A stretch of 43,340 nucleotides of DNA, from assembly GCA_002083565.1 (NCBI GenBank), contig MSXM01000058.1:1-43340 (forward strand). The letters are read 5' to 3'. Below, one piece after another: positions 33,586 to 42,060 of this stretch (positions are counted from its first letter, which is position 1; each line of letters begins with the position of its first letter). The translations under genes were made by a program, and so were the position numbers. The notes beneath the pieces are model-generated. The model was not told the DNA's origin. It saw only the letters and a list, made by a program, of their open reading frames with translations, and did no database searches. This DNA comes from Nitrospira sp. ST-bin4 (lineage in GTDB: Bacteria > Nitrospirota > Nitrospiria > Nitrospirales > Nitrospiraceae).

Positions 33586-34935
33586 ATGTCTAACGAGAAG
33601 CCCAGAGTTGTGATTCTGGGCGGCGGGTTCGGCGGCATGTATGCCGCGATGGAGTTCGAGCAAGCACTTGCGCAGGGCGCCGACTTGGACGTCACCCTCG
33701 TCAACCGCGACAACTTTTTTCTCTTCACCCCGATGCTGCACGAAGTCGCGGCGAGCGACCTCGATATCACCAATATCGTCAGTCCAATCCGCAAGCTGTT
33801 GCGTCGCGTGGCTTTCTTTCACGGGGACATTGAATCCATCGATCTCCCGAACAAGCGAGTCGGCCTGTCGCATGGACACGAGCAACATTGCCATTCGCTT
33901 CCGTACGACCACCTGGTGCTCGCCCTCGGGTCGACCACGAACTTCTTAAATATCCCTGGCTTGGCAGACCGCGCGCTCACGATGAAGTCGCTGGACGACG
34001 CGATTTGTCTGCGCAACCGCCTGATCGCGAATCTGGAAGAGGCGGACTTTGAATGTGCGGCGCCTCTCCGCGCCCCCTTACTGAATTTCGTGGTGGCCGG
34101 TGGAGGGTTCGCCGGGGTCGAAACCACCGCGGCCATGAATGACTTTCTGCGGGAGGCGGTGCGGTTCTTTCCGCATCTTCGGGAAGACATGCTTCGGATC
34201 ATCCTTGTTAATTCGGGGAATGTCATCTTGCCGGAACTCGGGGAGAAGCTCGGCGCCTACGCCCAGCGCAAACTCATCGAGAACAAGGTGGAAATCCATT
34301 CGAACTGCAAAGTCACCGCCGTGACGGACCGCGACGTCATCCTCAGCGACGGGACGACGGTGACGACCAATACGCTGGTCTGGACCGCCGGAACCTCCCC
34401 GCATTCCCTCTTGGACACGCTGCCCTTCACCAAAGTGCGGGGCCGGGTCCTCGTCAACGAGTATTTGGAAGTACCCGAGTGGCCTGGCGTCTGGGCGTTC
34501 GGCGACTGTGCCGTGGTACCGGATCGCAACACCGGGGACTCCCATCCCCCGACCGCACAACACGCGTTGCGCGAGGGGAAGGTGGCGGCTTGGAATATCC
34601 TGGCAACCATTCGAGGGGGCCAGAAGAAGCCGTTCCTCTATTCGACGCTCGGCCTGCTGGCCCCCATCGGGAAACGGACCGGCGTGGCCAACATCCTCGG
34701 CGTGAACTTTTCAGGCTTTATTGCCTGGTGGCTATGGCGGACGATTTACTTGCTGAAGTTGCCACGGTTCGAAAAGAAAGTCCTCGTGGCCTTGGACTGG
34801 ACACTCGATGTGCTCTTTTCGAAGGATCTTGTCCACTTCAGGACCGCTCGCCCCCGCACACTGCCGCCGGCGGAGGAACAATCGGAGGGTGAGCTGGTCC
34901 AGGTGAGTGGGCCCCGACCTCGGTCAGTGAGATAG
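33586..34935 (+). CDS. ndh: Type II NADH:quinone oxidoreductase (NDH-2)
   Basis: Single-subunit flavoenzyme (449 residues) that passes electrons from NADH to quinone at the inner membrane without pumping protons. The FAD-binding motif VVILGGGFGGMYAAME lies at residues 8-23, the NADH-binding motif FVVAGGGFAGVETTAAM near 166, and the second FAD motif VWAFGDCAVVPD near 304. TLVWTAGTSP and PPTAQHALREG are also typical. The C-terminal part is amphipathic and basic (WWLWRTIYLLKLPRFEKKVL), as used for membrane attachment. ATG 33586 is preferred to TTG 33583; no strong ribosome site is visible. Related sulfide:quinone reductases differ in active-site cysteines, which are not obvious here. Confidence 0.92.
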   Translation: MSNEKPRVVILGGGFGGMYAAMEFEQALAQGADLDVTLVNRDNFFLFTPMLHEVAASDLDITNIVSPIRKLLRRVAFFHGDIESIDLPNKRVGLSHGHEQHCHSLPYDHLVLALGSTTNFLNIPGLADRALTMKSLDDAICLRNRLIANLEEADFECAAPLRAPLLNFVVAGGGFAGVETTAAMNDFLREAVRFFPHLREDMLRIILVNSGNVILPELGEKLGAYAQRKLIENKVEIHSNCKVTAVTDRDVILSDGTTVTTNTLVWTAGTSPHSLLDTLPFTKVRGRVLVNEYLEVPEWPGVWAFGDCAVVPDRNTGDSHPPTAQHALREGKVAAWNILATIRGGQKKPFLYSTLGLLAPIGKRTGVANILGVNFSGFIAWWLWRTIYLLKLPRFEKKVLVALDWTLDVLFSKDLVHFRTARPRTLPPAEEQSEGELVQVSGPRPRSVR

Positions 34936-35248
34936 GTGTGAATCTTTGAACAAGCCCGCTACGGTGCTTCTTTTGTGCTGGAGCCCACTTTACTCCAGCT
35001 ACAACTTAAGTTTCGTACAAACCTTGGCTGAAGTGGGCCTGGGTGTGTCTGAGTAGGCTGGAGTTGGGTCGTGGAAATGGTTTCGTAAAAGCGGGAGGTT
35101 AATATGCGCAAGAAAAGCCCGTCCAGCAGGGTCGCAGCAAGCCTCCAAAGCAAGTGGTTCATTATTGAAGAGGAACATTGTGTCTAACGACGCATGATCG
35201 ACCTAACAAGTCAGCCGATGTCCAAGGGGAATAAAGGAGGTACTCCGC
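34936..35248. other. Intergenic region of 313 bp with interleaved inverted repeats
   Basis: Inverted repeat A is GCCCACTT (34983-34990) with AAGTGGGC (35031-35038); B is ACTCCAGC (34992-34999) with GCTGGAGT (35057-35064). The order A, B, A', B' is that of a pseudoknot rather than nested hairpins. A 27-codon frame follows at 35104. It could be a structured leader or small RNA; no known riboswitch class was recognised. Confidence 0.4.
35104..35187 (+). CDS. Possible 27-residue basic peptide
   Basis: ATG 35104 is preceded by GGGAGG at 5 bp and opens a frame of 27 codons ending at TAA 35187. The peptide begins MRKKSPSSR and ends EEEHCV. No family is recognised. The ribosome site is good but frames this short arise by chance. 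Confidence 0.22.
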   Translation: MRKKSPSSRVAASLQSKWFIIEEEHCV

Positions 35249-35437
35249 ATGAAAGATTCTTTGAGTCAGTTGACCGAAGCGCAGATAAGAGCATCAAAAT
35301 ATTGCGACCGGTGCGCCCGCCGCTCCGTGGTACTGTTTTATGACGACCTCACGTTACAAGAGCTCTGTCAGGAGTGCGGCGACCGGTTGAATCGCAAGCG
35401 CGCATTGGTTTCCAATCCAGCGAAGCCGAAGATGTGA
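35249..35437 (+). CDS. Small zinc-ribbon-like protein
   Basis: 62-residue protein with two CxxC pairs (CDRC at about residue 19 and CQEC at about 40), separated as in small zinc ribbons, so one zinc ion is probably bound. The rest is charged with no membrane segment. A strong ribosome site, AAAGGAGGTACTCCGC, precedes the ATG. No known family assigned; a regulatory or protein-binding role is only a guess. It stands alone between NDH-2 and the two-component genes. Confidence 0.7.
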   Translation: MKDSLSQLTEAQIRASKYCDRCARRSVVLFYDDLTLQELCQECGDRLNRKRALVSNPAKPKM

Positions 35438-35707
35438 GCGGATGATCCCGCCCTTCCTTGCGGACCTTCCACGGAACGGTACACGCATGACGCTCGCCAT
35501 CAGACAGATCATCCGGAGGCGTGTGTGTTCGAAATGAAGCCGCGGACCAAGACCGTTGTGCCGAGCGACCCCGCATTGAAGCGACCATGGGAACCGCGTC
35601 ATTCTGCAAGGATGCTCGCTGCAACTCCCTTCTCGCAGGCAGAACATCAAACTGTATCCCATGAGCCTCCCGTGATAGCATAAAACCGTAGCATTTCAAA
35701 TTGCGCC

Positions 35708-37102
35708 ATGTTTAGGCCTATTCAAAAAACCACGCTGTTTCGACGCATACCGTACGGCCTCATTACCTCTGTCGTGCTTATTCTAGCGTTGGTCGTAGCC
35801 GTCATCCTCTTAGTTAGCTTGGAACAGGAGAAGCTCCTACTCCAAGGGTTGACGCAAAGGCAGGCGGTCCCCACGGAGTTGTTTCAAGCCCTCTGGCAAT
35901 CTCGGCATGACTTGATCGTGGTCACCTTCCTCGTGGTCTTAGTCAGCGCAATCGGGATTGCAGCAGTCATCACCTTCTTGCACTACGACAGCACCAGACG
36001 GACTCTCGAAGAGGTCAAAGGGTTGGCCAGAAATATCCTTGAGAGCATCCCGACCGGTGTGCTGACTATTAACCGCAATGGCCTGGTCACTGCCGTCAAT
36101 CCCTCTGCCGCGGCAACATTGAAACGTTCGACGGAAGAATTGCTCGGTCAATCCTATGCACTGATGTTTTCCCAAGGAGATACGATTCGCATCGTGCTCG
36201 ATGGAGCACTGCATCACGACCACCATGTGGATCATCATGATATGCCGTATCGCACCGGGGATCAGACTCGTACGATACGCCTCACCACTGCGGACCTGAC
36301 GGGTGACGAAGGGAGTCCGGTCGGCGTCATCGTGCTGCTTAAAGATGTCACAGAGCTGTTAGGCCTGGAGCGGCGTGTGCGGATCGCGGACAAACTCGCG
36401 GCGATGCATACCCTGTCGGCCGGGGTGGCGCATGAGTTGCGCAACCCCTTGAGCGCGATAGACTTGAATCTGCATCTCCTTGAAGAAGACCTCAAGGAGA
36501 AGGGAACGCTGGCAACGCAGGGAGTGCGATATCTCCATGTCTTGAATGCGGAATGCCGCCGTCTCTCAGTCATTCTGGACAATTTTATGAAATTCGCTCG
36601 TCCGGGATCCGTGAGCCTGCACGAGGTGGATGTGAAGGCACTGATCGACCACATCCTGGCTCTGATGCATTTCGAGGCGGAGGAGCGCAAGATTCGACTC
36701 GAACAGGTTGCGGAAGAGGAATTACCGCCTGTGATGGGCGACGAGACCCAGATCAGCCAGGTGTTGGTGAACATCATCGTCAATTCGTTTCATGCCATGC
36801 CGAACGGCGGACTCTGTCAAGTTACTGTGACGCAGCGGGAGACTGACGGGAAGCCTTGGATCGAGATCACCGTGAAGGATGACGGCGTCGGGATCACGAA
36901 GGAGGAGATCGCCCGTCTGTTCGAACCCTTCTATACGACCAAGTCGAGCGGGACCGGGCTTGGTCTCGCCATTGCGTACCGAATCATGCAGGATCATGGC
37001 GGAACCATTCAGGTATCGAGTGTGCCTGGGAGCGGAACGACGGTGGTGACACAATTCCCCGTGGCGATTGATCAACCTCGAAAGATCGGAATGGGATCGT
37101 GA
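35708..37102 (+). CDS. Membrane sensor histidine kinase (NtrB-like, PAS domain)
   Basis: Sensor kinase (464 residues). Two membrane helices (about residues 15-38 and 72-94) enclose a short periplasmic loop of some 35 residues. A PAS domain follows (about 105-225), starting ILESIPTGVLTINRNG. It contains an unusual His/Asp cluster (HHDHHVDHHDM, about 160-171) that might bind metal. The phospho-acceptor H-box is SAGVAHELRNPLSAI with His near 242. ATPase boxes NIIVNSFHAM, DDGVGI, FYTTKSSGTGLGLAI are complete. The stop overlaps the GTG of the response regulator by 4 bp. The signal is unknown; the small periplasmic loop suggests sensing through the membrane or the PAS domain. Confidence 0.94.
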   Translation: MFRPIQKTTLFRRIPYGLITSVVLILALVVAVILLVSLEQEKLLLQGLTQRQAVPTELFQALWQSRHDLIVVTFLVVLVSAIGIAAVITFLHYDSTRRTLEEVKGLARNILESIPTGVLTINRNGLVTAVNPSAAATLKRSTEELLGQSYALMFSQGDTIRIVLDGALHHDHHVDHHDMPYRTGDQTRTIRLTTADLTGDEGSPVGVIVLLKDVTELLGLERRVRIADKLAAMHTLSAGVAHELRNPLSAIDLNLHLLEEDLKEKGTLATQGVRYLHVLNAECRRLSVILDNFMKFARPGSVSLHEVDVKALIDHILALMHFEAEERKIRLEQVAEEELPPVMGDETQISQVLVNIIVNSFHAMPNGGLCQVTVTQRETDGKPWIEITVKDDGVGITKEEIARLFEPFYTTKSSGTGLGLAIAYRIMQDHGGTIQVSSVPGSGTTVVTQFPVAIDQPRKIGMGS

Positions 37103-38457
37103 CGCAAACCGTTCATATTCTCGTCGTCGACGACGAGGTGAATATCCGCAATGCCCTGGTCACCATGTTGGAGAAAAAGGGCTATCAGCTCTACGGGGCC
37201 GGTACGGGAGAAGAGGCCTTGCAGCATCTGGAAGAAGTCCGGATGGATCTGGTGATCACTGACCTTCGGATGCCCGGTATAGGCGGGATGGAGTTCATGC
37301 ATCGACTGAAAGAGCAATGGCCGGATACAGAAGTCGTGGTCATGACTGCGTTTGGTTCGATTGATACGGCGGTGGCAGCGATGCGTCTGGGCGCCTACGA
37401 CTATCTGACGAAGCCGATCGATCGCGAGCGGTTTCCGGTGGTCGTGGAGAAAGCGCTCGAGCGCCATGCCCTGGCCTTTGAAAACAAGCAACTCAGAGAC
37501 CGCCTCGCAACGAGGGCGCGTTTCGATCAGCTGGTCGGCGAGAGCGAGCCCATGCAGCGAGTCTATGGTCTGGTGGAGATGGTTGCGGACAGCGATGTCA
37601 CCGTGTTGCTTACGGGGGAGAGTGGAACCGGTAAGGAACTTGTCGCTCGAGCGATCCACCACAAAAGCCAGAAGGCCGATGGTCCGTTTATTACCTTGAA
37701 TTGCGGGGCATTGCCCGACAATCTCTTCGAGAGCGAGTTATTCGGGTATGAGAAAGGCGCCTTTACCGGCGCGTTGACCACCAAGGCCGGCCGATTCGAA
37801 TTGGCCCACGGCGGAACGCTGTTGTTGGACGAAATCGGCGAGCTCTCTTTGAAATCCCAAGTCGACTTTCTTCGGGTTTTGGAGACCAAGGAATTCCGAC
37901 GTCTGGGTGGAACGAAGGTCGTGAACGTGGATACCCGAATAATTGCCGCGACCAACCGAAACTTGGCCGAGGCCGTCAAGCAAGGCGATTTTCGGGAGGA
38001 TCTCTTCTATCGACTCAATGTTGTTCCGATCAAACTACCGCCGCTACGCGAACGCGGAGACGACATTCCCCTCCTTGTTGAGACGTTCCTGCCGGAATTT
38101 TGCGCACAGCATCGACGAGCGCCGAAGGAAGTCTCGCGGGAAGCGATGCGGCTATTACGGCTGTATGCCTGGCCGGGAAATATTCGGCAACTCCGGAACC
38201 TTCTTGAACGACTGGTCGTGACCGTACGTGAGGATATGCTTCAGCCCCAACATTTGCCGGAGGAGATTCAGGCCAGCAAAGAAGATATTCGGACCATGGT
38301 CGTCACCCTCGGAAGTCCATTGGAAGAGATCGAAAAGGAAGTGATTCGCCGAACCCTCTCGGAAGTCACCAACCATCGCGAGAAAGTTGCCAAACTGCTC
38401 GGTATCAGCCTGCGGTCCCTCCAGTACAAGATCAAGGAATACGGGATCCGCGAGTAA
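37099..38457 (+). CDS. NtrC-family sigma-54-dependent response regulator
   Basis: Transcription activator (452 residues). The receiver domain has acidic residues in VVDDE (about 10-12), the phosphorylated Asp55 in DLVITDLRMPG, and the switch region VVMTAFGS with conserved Lys in LTKPID. The AAA+ domain has Walker A GESGTGKE (about 173), the sigma-54-contact loop GAFTGA (about 220), Walker B LLLDEIGEL and the R-finger region REDLFYRLNV. The C-terminal Fis-type helix-turn-helix is NHREKVAKLLGISLRSLQYKIKEYGI. GTG start overlaps the kinase stop, giving a co-expressed pair. Targets would carry -24/-12 promoters; one candidate lies at 24839. Confidence 0.96.
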   Translation: MTQTVHILVVDDEVNIRNALVTMLEKKGYQLYGAGTGEEALQHLEEVRMDLVITDLRMPGIGGMEFMHRLKEQWPDTEVVVMTAFGSIDTAVAAMRLGAYDYLTKPIDRERFPVVVEKALERHALAFENKQLRDRLATRARFDQLVGESEPMQRVYGLVEMVADSDVTVLLTGESGTGKELVARAIHHKSQKADGPFITLNCGALPDNLFESELFGYEKGAFTGALTTKAGRFELAHGGTLLLDEIGELSLKSQVDFLRVLETKEFRRLGGTKVVNVDTRIIAATNRNLAEAVKQGDFREDLFYRLNVVPIKLPPLRERGDDIPLLVETFLPEFCAQHRRAPKEVSREAMRLLRLYAWPGNIRQLRNLLERLVVTVREDMLQPQHLPEEIQASKEDIRTMVVTLGSPLEEIEKEVIRRTLSEVTNHREKVAKLLGISLRSLQYKIKEYGIRE

Positions 38458-38562
38458 GGATCTCCTCAGCCTCCCTGCACCACATCACACTTCTTCTCTC
38501 ATCTCATCTTCGACCTGCAATTCTTGCGCGTGCTTGATCGGTGGCAAGAAAGAGGTAACTCC

Positions 38563-38877
38563 ATGATCTGTCAAAAGACATCGGAGTCTCGCCTGTCAGT
38601 TGAAGGATTACGATCTGCAGATCTTGCAGATGACGAGCGTGCTCGCAGTCGGCTTCTGAATCAGACGGTGCTCCGGTTCGGAGATTCCCGTTCAAAGAGT
38701 GCGATAAATCTACCGGTCTATCTATTTGTTCCTCGCGGCATCGGGTATGCACATGATAATCCTACGAGCAGGATCGGAGGCAGTGTGTACCCTGCCGACC
38801 GTTTGAATCACGGTAATGGCGCTCGTGGTCTTGTTCATGGAGATGACGGCTTAGCCAGATTCCAGGGGGGACTATAG
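38563..38877 (+). CDS. Uncertain 104-residue open frame
   Basis: Frame opening at ATG 38563 after AGAAAGAGGTAACTCC, a fair ribosome site. The product is hydrophilic, has no signal peptide or known motif, and ends just before the next ribosome site. An 82-residue frame on the other strand (38504-38752) overlaps it. No homology can be claimed; it could also be a decayed gene, as relics lie nearby. Confidence 0.3.
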   Translation: MICQKTSESRLSVEGLRSADLADDERARSRLLNQTVLRFGDSRSKSAINLPVYLFVPRGIGYAHDNPTSRIGGSVYPADRLNHGNGARGLVHGDDGLARFQGGL

Positions 38878-38879
38878 CA

Positions 38880-39245
38880 ATGTCGAGAATTCGCGAACAA
38901 CAGATCGGGTTGTTTGATGTGATTGCGTACCTGATGGCGACAATTGCCATAGTCGGAGCCCTGGCGTGGAGCTGGAGTCTGATTCCAGTTCTTGTGCTGA
39001 TCGTGGCAACTGTTCCGTATGCAACCTGGCGAGAAATACAGAGCTTAGAGCAACGGAATGATCCTGCGCGCCAGACAATTGCGGAGGAAAGATCAGAATC
39101 GCACGCACAGATCTCCGAACGGCCGGCGACCACGGAGACAAAATGTAATGGTAACAACAGAGTCTATTCTCCAGGTATCCCGACGACCGGGGCCATTAAG
39201 CTCAAAGGAACTGCCCATGAGCCCGTCGAATGCGGCAAATCCTGA
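38880..39245 (+). CDS. Small membrane protein of unknown function
   Basis: 121-residue protein with one long or two short hydrophobic stretches (FDVIAYLMATIAIVGALAWSW and IPVLVLIVATVPYA), followed by a hydrophilic, probably unstructured C-terminus. CAGGGGGG lies about 10 bp before ATG 38880. No family recognised. The last third overlaps, in another frame, the start of a probable relic at 39148, so the true C-terminus may be affected by decay. Confidence 0.55.
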   Translation: MSRIREQQIGLFDVIAYLMATIAIVGALAWSWSLIPVLVLIVATVPYATWREIQSLEQRNDPARQTIAEERSESHAQISERPATTETKCNGNNRVYSPGIPTTGAIKLKGTAHEPVECGKS

Positions 39246-39353
39246 ACGGTTGATCGACGTCGGACCGGCAGGCCGGCGATTGCAGCAGAAGTGCTCATGA
39301 ATCATGCGGGCGAGATCGGCATGAGGTTAATGGCCGGCTTTGAGGGGAAATGA
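39148..39353 (+). pseudogene. Probable relic of a ferritin-like (COQ7-type?) gene
   Basis: Two short frames join if one base is restored near 39290. The first gives LIDVGPAGRRLQQKCS and stops at 39300; the other reads VLMNHAGEIGMRLMAGF and stops at 39353. The motif NHAGEIG recalls the HAGE-x-G iron-ligand motif at the start of COQ7-type di-iron proteins. No further helices follow, so most of the gene is gone. The family guess rests on one short motif; the frameshift reading is stronger than the name. Confidence 0.35.
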
Positions 39354-39379
39354 GCGCAGATGAATAGGAGAGCGCGGAC

Positions 39380-39670
39380 ATGGCGACGACAATCGGAAGC
39401 CTGGGTGAGCCATCGTCATCCAGGCGCAATCCACCTAATGAAGAATGGACCATCCGGATCTCTCAACTTCAAGAGACCTTGGCAATCGGTCCGGCAGACA
39501 TCGCGACGAGAAGTGAGTTGGCGACGTTGTTGGAGCAGTTAGACCAACCGGATGAGGCCTTGCTTCATTGGAACGCGATTCTGTCCTGCGATCCCAACAA
39601 TCTCCAAGCTCGTGAGGGAGTGGCGCGCTGCCGGAGTCGAATGTTGCCGCCTCGCCAATCCAATCGGTGA
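39380..39670 (+). CDS. Small TPR-like protein
   Basis: 96-residue soluble protein. Residues about 45-85 (SELATLLEQLDQPDEALLHW, then a second helix pair with DPNNLQAREGVARC) fit one and a half tetratricopeptide repeats, with the usual Ala, Gly/Asp and Pro spacing. GGAGAGCGGAC precedes ATG 39380. Such short TPR proteins mediate protein contacts; no partner is indicated. The N-terminal 30 residues are Ser/Pro-rich and likely disordered. Confidence 0.65.
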   Translation: MATTIGSLGEPSSSRRNPPNEEWTIRISQLQETLAIGPADIATRSELATLLEQLDQPDEALLHWNAILSCDPNNLQAREGVARCRSRMLPPRQSNR

Positions 39671-39742
39671 AGGAACGCGGCTATCGTAAATAAGTGCAAA
39701 GAATGTCGGACCAGGTATCTACCTTATAAAAGGGGGCAAATC

Positions 39743-40675
39743 ATGCGATTCCTTCTTGCTGTGATTCTTGCGGTGATGACAGCAATCAGTTCATCTACCT
39801 GGGCATATGAAGAGAGTTCCGTGACAGACGGTGGGCAATTAGTAGGCACAGTTGCCCTCGACGGCCAAGTGCCCAGGCCGAAAGGCTACAACCTGATTAC
39901 GCTACCCGATCAGGTCTACTGCGGGAGGATTTCCGACGGCCAGGGGTGGCGACTGCTCCAGCCCTTCAACGTGGGTTCCGCCGGACAGTTCCGTGACGTG
40001 GTGGTGTATCTCGAACATGTCGAGAAGGGGAAATCGTTCTTGCACGAACAAACGCCGCGCATCGAAGCCAAGGATTGCCGGTTCGTTCCCTTCACGACCG
40101 TGATGCGTGAGAAGAGTAACGTGGTCGTGGTTAATATGGATCCGGTCATGCATGATATTCAGGCCTATGAGACCTCTCAGCTTGGCCCTCGCATGCTCTT
40201 CAACGTGCCGCTCCCGATAAATCCGCACCATCCGCAAGACCTGAAGGATCGTGGCGACGACGCGGCCATTTACCACACGCATCACCCAGGCGAACCGATG
40301 AAGCAGTTCGTCGACCTGACGAAAGGACGCAAGGTGTTCGTCATGCAATGCGGCTTCCATGCCTACATGGAGAGTTGGGGGCTGGCGATGGAAAATCCCT
40401 ACTATGCGATGACCGACCAGGATGGTCGATTTGAAATCGGCGACATTCCTCCCGGTACGTACAAGCTGTTGATCTGGCATCCGTACCTCAACGGCACGAA
40501 AGAACAGATCGTTACAATACAGCCGAAGAGCCAAGTGAAGGTGGACATAAAAATCCCCGCCCCCACGGGTCGCCTCTACGCCAACGAGAAGCCGGCCAAT
40601 AATTTTACGCGGTTTAGCATCAGCGACGAGGCCCTGAGCCGCCTCGTGCCAACCTTGATTCGTCAGGAGCAGTAG
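39743..40675 (+). CDS. Exported cupredoxin-like protein with carboxypeptidase-regulatory-like domain
   Basis: Periplasmic protein (310 residues) with signal peptide (LLAVILAVMTAISSSTWA). The central region resembles plastocyanin-type copper sites: VVNMDPVMHDIQAYE supplies a His, and VFVMQCGFHAYMESW supplies the Cys, His and Met in the expected order. It is followed by DGRFEIGDIPPGTYKLLIWHP, the signature of a carboxypeptidase regulatory-like beta-sandwich. A likely electron carrier or copper-binding protein of the periplasm. AGGGGGC lies 8 bp before the ATG and CTTATAAAAG just upstream could be a -10 region. Copper binding is inferred from the ligand pattern. Confidence 0.82.
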   Translation: MRFLLAVILAVMTAISSSTWAYEESSVTDGGQLVGTVALDGQVPRPKGYNLITLPDQVYCGRISDGQGWRLLQPFNVGSAGQFRDVVVYLEHVEKGKSFLHEQTPRIEAKDCRFVPFTTVMREKSNVVVVNMDPVMHDIQAYETSQLGPRMLFNVPLPINPHHPQDLKDRGDDAAIYHTHHPGEPMKQFVDLTKGRKVFVMQCGFHAYMESWGLAMENPYYAMTDQDGRFEIGDIPPGTYKLLIWHPYLNGTKEQIVTIQPKSQVKVDIKIPAPTGRLYANEKPANNFTRFSISDEALSRLVPTLIRQEQ

Positions 40676-40690
40676 TCCGGCCACTAGTAT

Positions 40691-41282
40691 ATGTTGAATC
40701 TTTTTCTTCTACTTTTCACCGGTTACCTGGCTGGACTGCTTCTCCTTCTGTGTTTCCCTGCCCATCCAAGAGTGCAGAACCTCCTTGCTCATGGGTTTGC
40801 CGGGCTGGGTAGTGTCGCAGGCATCGTGATGGGAGTCGTGGGCCTTCTCTCGCAGGAATCCTGGAAGGCTTCAGCGCAATCCCAGCCGGATCGGCGAGGC
40901 TGCCGTAGACCTCACGGCTGGGCAACTGACCGAAATAGTTGATGAACTGGACCGCATTGAAAGGGATTCCTCGGAACTGGAATCCATCATTGTCTCCAAT
41001 GCTTCCCTGACCGACCGTTTGGAGACCACCGGTGTGTTGACAGAACGCACGGCGTGGGATCATGCCGTCGTCGGCGTCGTCGGTCGAGCGTCAGGACTCG
41101 ATCAAGACCTCCGTCGCGATCGACCGTTGGCGGCCTACGACGAGCTTCAAGTCAAGGTCGTGACCTACCGTTATGGTGACGTGCGGGCGCGGATGCGGGT
41201 CCGCATGGACGAGATTCATGAATCCATACGGGTGTCCGCCGCGCCCGGAAGAAATTCTAGAGGCCCTGTCGGAACTGCGTAA
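40691..41282 (+). pseudogene. Deletion scar: HyfB-like start joined to HyfG-like hydrogenase-4 large subunit fragment
   Basis: ATG 40691 opens a hydrophobic N-terminus (LFLLLFTGYLAGLLLLLCF, then GFAGLGSVAGIVMGVVGLL), like the first helices of HyfB/antiporter-type subunits. It loses sense after about 40850. In another frame, about 40905-41240, comes DLTAGQLTEIVDELDRIERD, later LTDRLETTGVLTERTAWD, then RASGLDQDLRRDRPLAAYD and GDVRARMRVRMDEIHESIRV. These match my memory of the large subunit (HyfG/HycE, NuoD-like) of group 4 hydrogenase-type complexes. First and last subunits of one operon fused with a frame change point to one large internal deletion. There are no intact hydrogenase genes in the window. 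Subunit names are by recognition only. Confidence 0.55.
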
Positions 41283-41451
41283 GCGAAGAGCATGAAACGC
41301 AGACACAGGAGACTCCATGATGGGATCGCCACATTTGTGCTGAATGGGTGTGCTTCCTGTTTCGTGAGGGTTGGAACCGGGGGCGAAAAAGGATTTGAAC
41401 CGGCCGATGGCAGAAGATATGATGGGTGACAATCAAATAAGGGAGGTCGGC

Positions 41452-42033
41452 ATGAACACATTCTCAATGATCGGCGCAGGGGTCGCCGTCGGGCTGCTTC
41501 TGAGCGGCTGCTCGTCGTATCACACGGGCAAACTCGCGGCGCCGTTGTACGCGAAAGCGACAATTACCGGACCGGGAATTACCGGAGAGGCGCAACTCTA
41601 CGAAAAATATGAAGGGCGTGTGCGGATCAAGCTGACCGTGAAAGGCAGTCCGGAAAGCAAACTCACGCCGGGATTGCACGGGATCCATATTCACGAAACG
41701 GGAAGCTGTGACCCCTTCGCTTCGGCCAAAGGCCATTACGACGGCAATGTCGATGCCAATGTCAATCCGGAGGCATCGGTTTCCCCGGGGCTTGCGAATC
41801 ATCCCTATCATCTTGGCGACTTGCAGAATCTGTATGTCGATGAGAGCCGGAACGGCTCGCTCTATACCATCACGAGCCGAGTCACGCTGGCCGATGGGCT
41901 GAATACGCTGTTCGACAAGGACGGCAGCGCTTTTATCATCCATGAACTTCAAGATAAGTATGTGCCTGATCCACTGACCAAGGATGCGCCCGGCGGACCC
42001 CGGATCGCCTGCGGCGTAATCGTCAAACAATAA
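41452..42033 (+). CDS. sodC: Cu/Zn superoxide dismutase-like lipoprotein
   Basis: SodC-family lipoprotein (193 residues) with lipobox LLLSGC (Cys20), so it is attached to an envelope membrane. Metal ligands are in place: GIHIHETGSC gives His79 and His81, SAKGHYDG gives His95, NHPYHLGDL gives His117/His120 and Asp123, and AFIIHELQD gives the last His. Cys86 and the Cys in PRIACGVI can form the structural disulfide. GGGAGGTCGGC precedes ATG 41452; an upstream in-frame start at 41371 would spoil the lipoprotein signal. It would remove superoxide in the periplasm, useful next to a cytochrome-rich respiratory chain. Confidence 0.92.
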   Translation: MNTFSMIGAGVAVGLLLSGCSSYHTGKLAAPLYAKATITGPGITGEAQLYEKYEGRVRIKLTVKGSPESKLTPGLHGIHIHETGSCDPFASAKGHYDGNVDANVNPEASVSPGLANHPYHLGDLQNLYVDESRNGSLYTITSRVTLADGLNTLFDKDGSAFIIHELQDKYVPDPLTKDAPGGPRIACGVIVKQ

Positions 42034-42060
42034 CGAGAACGTGCTGAAGGGCGCAGGACG

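Noticed and set aside
33569..33586. Five-codon frame ending at TGATG on the NDH-2 start
   Set aside because: No ribosome site and too short to separate from chance.
40716..41063. 115-codon minus-strand frame over the hydrogenase-like relic
   Set aside because: The + strand text matches known protein motifs in two frames, so the minus frame is read as a shadow.
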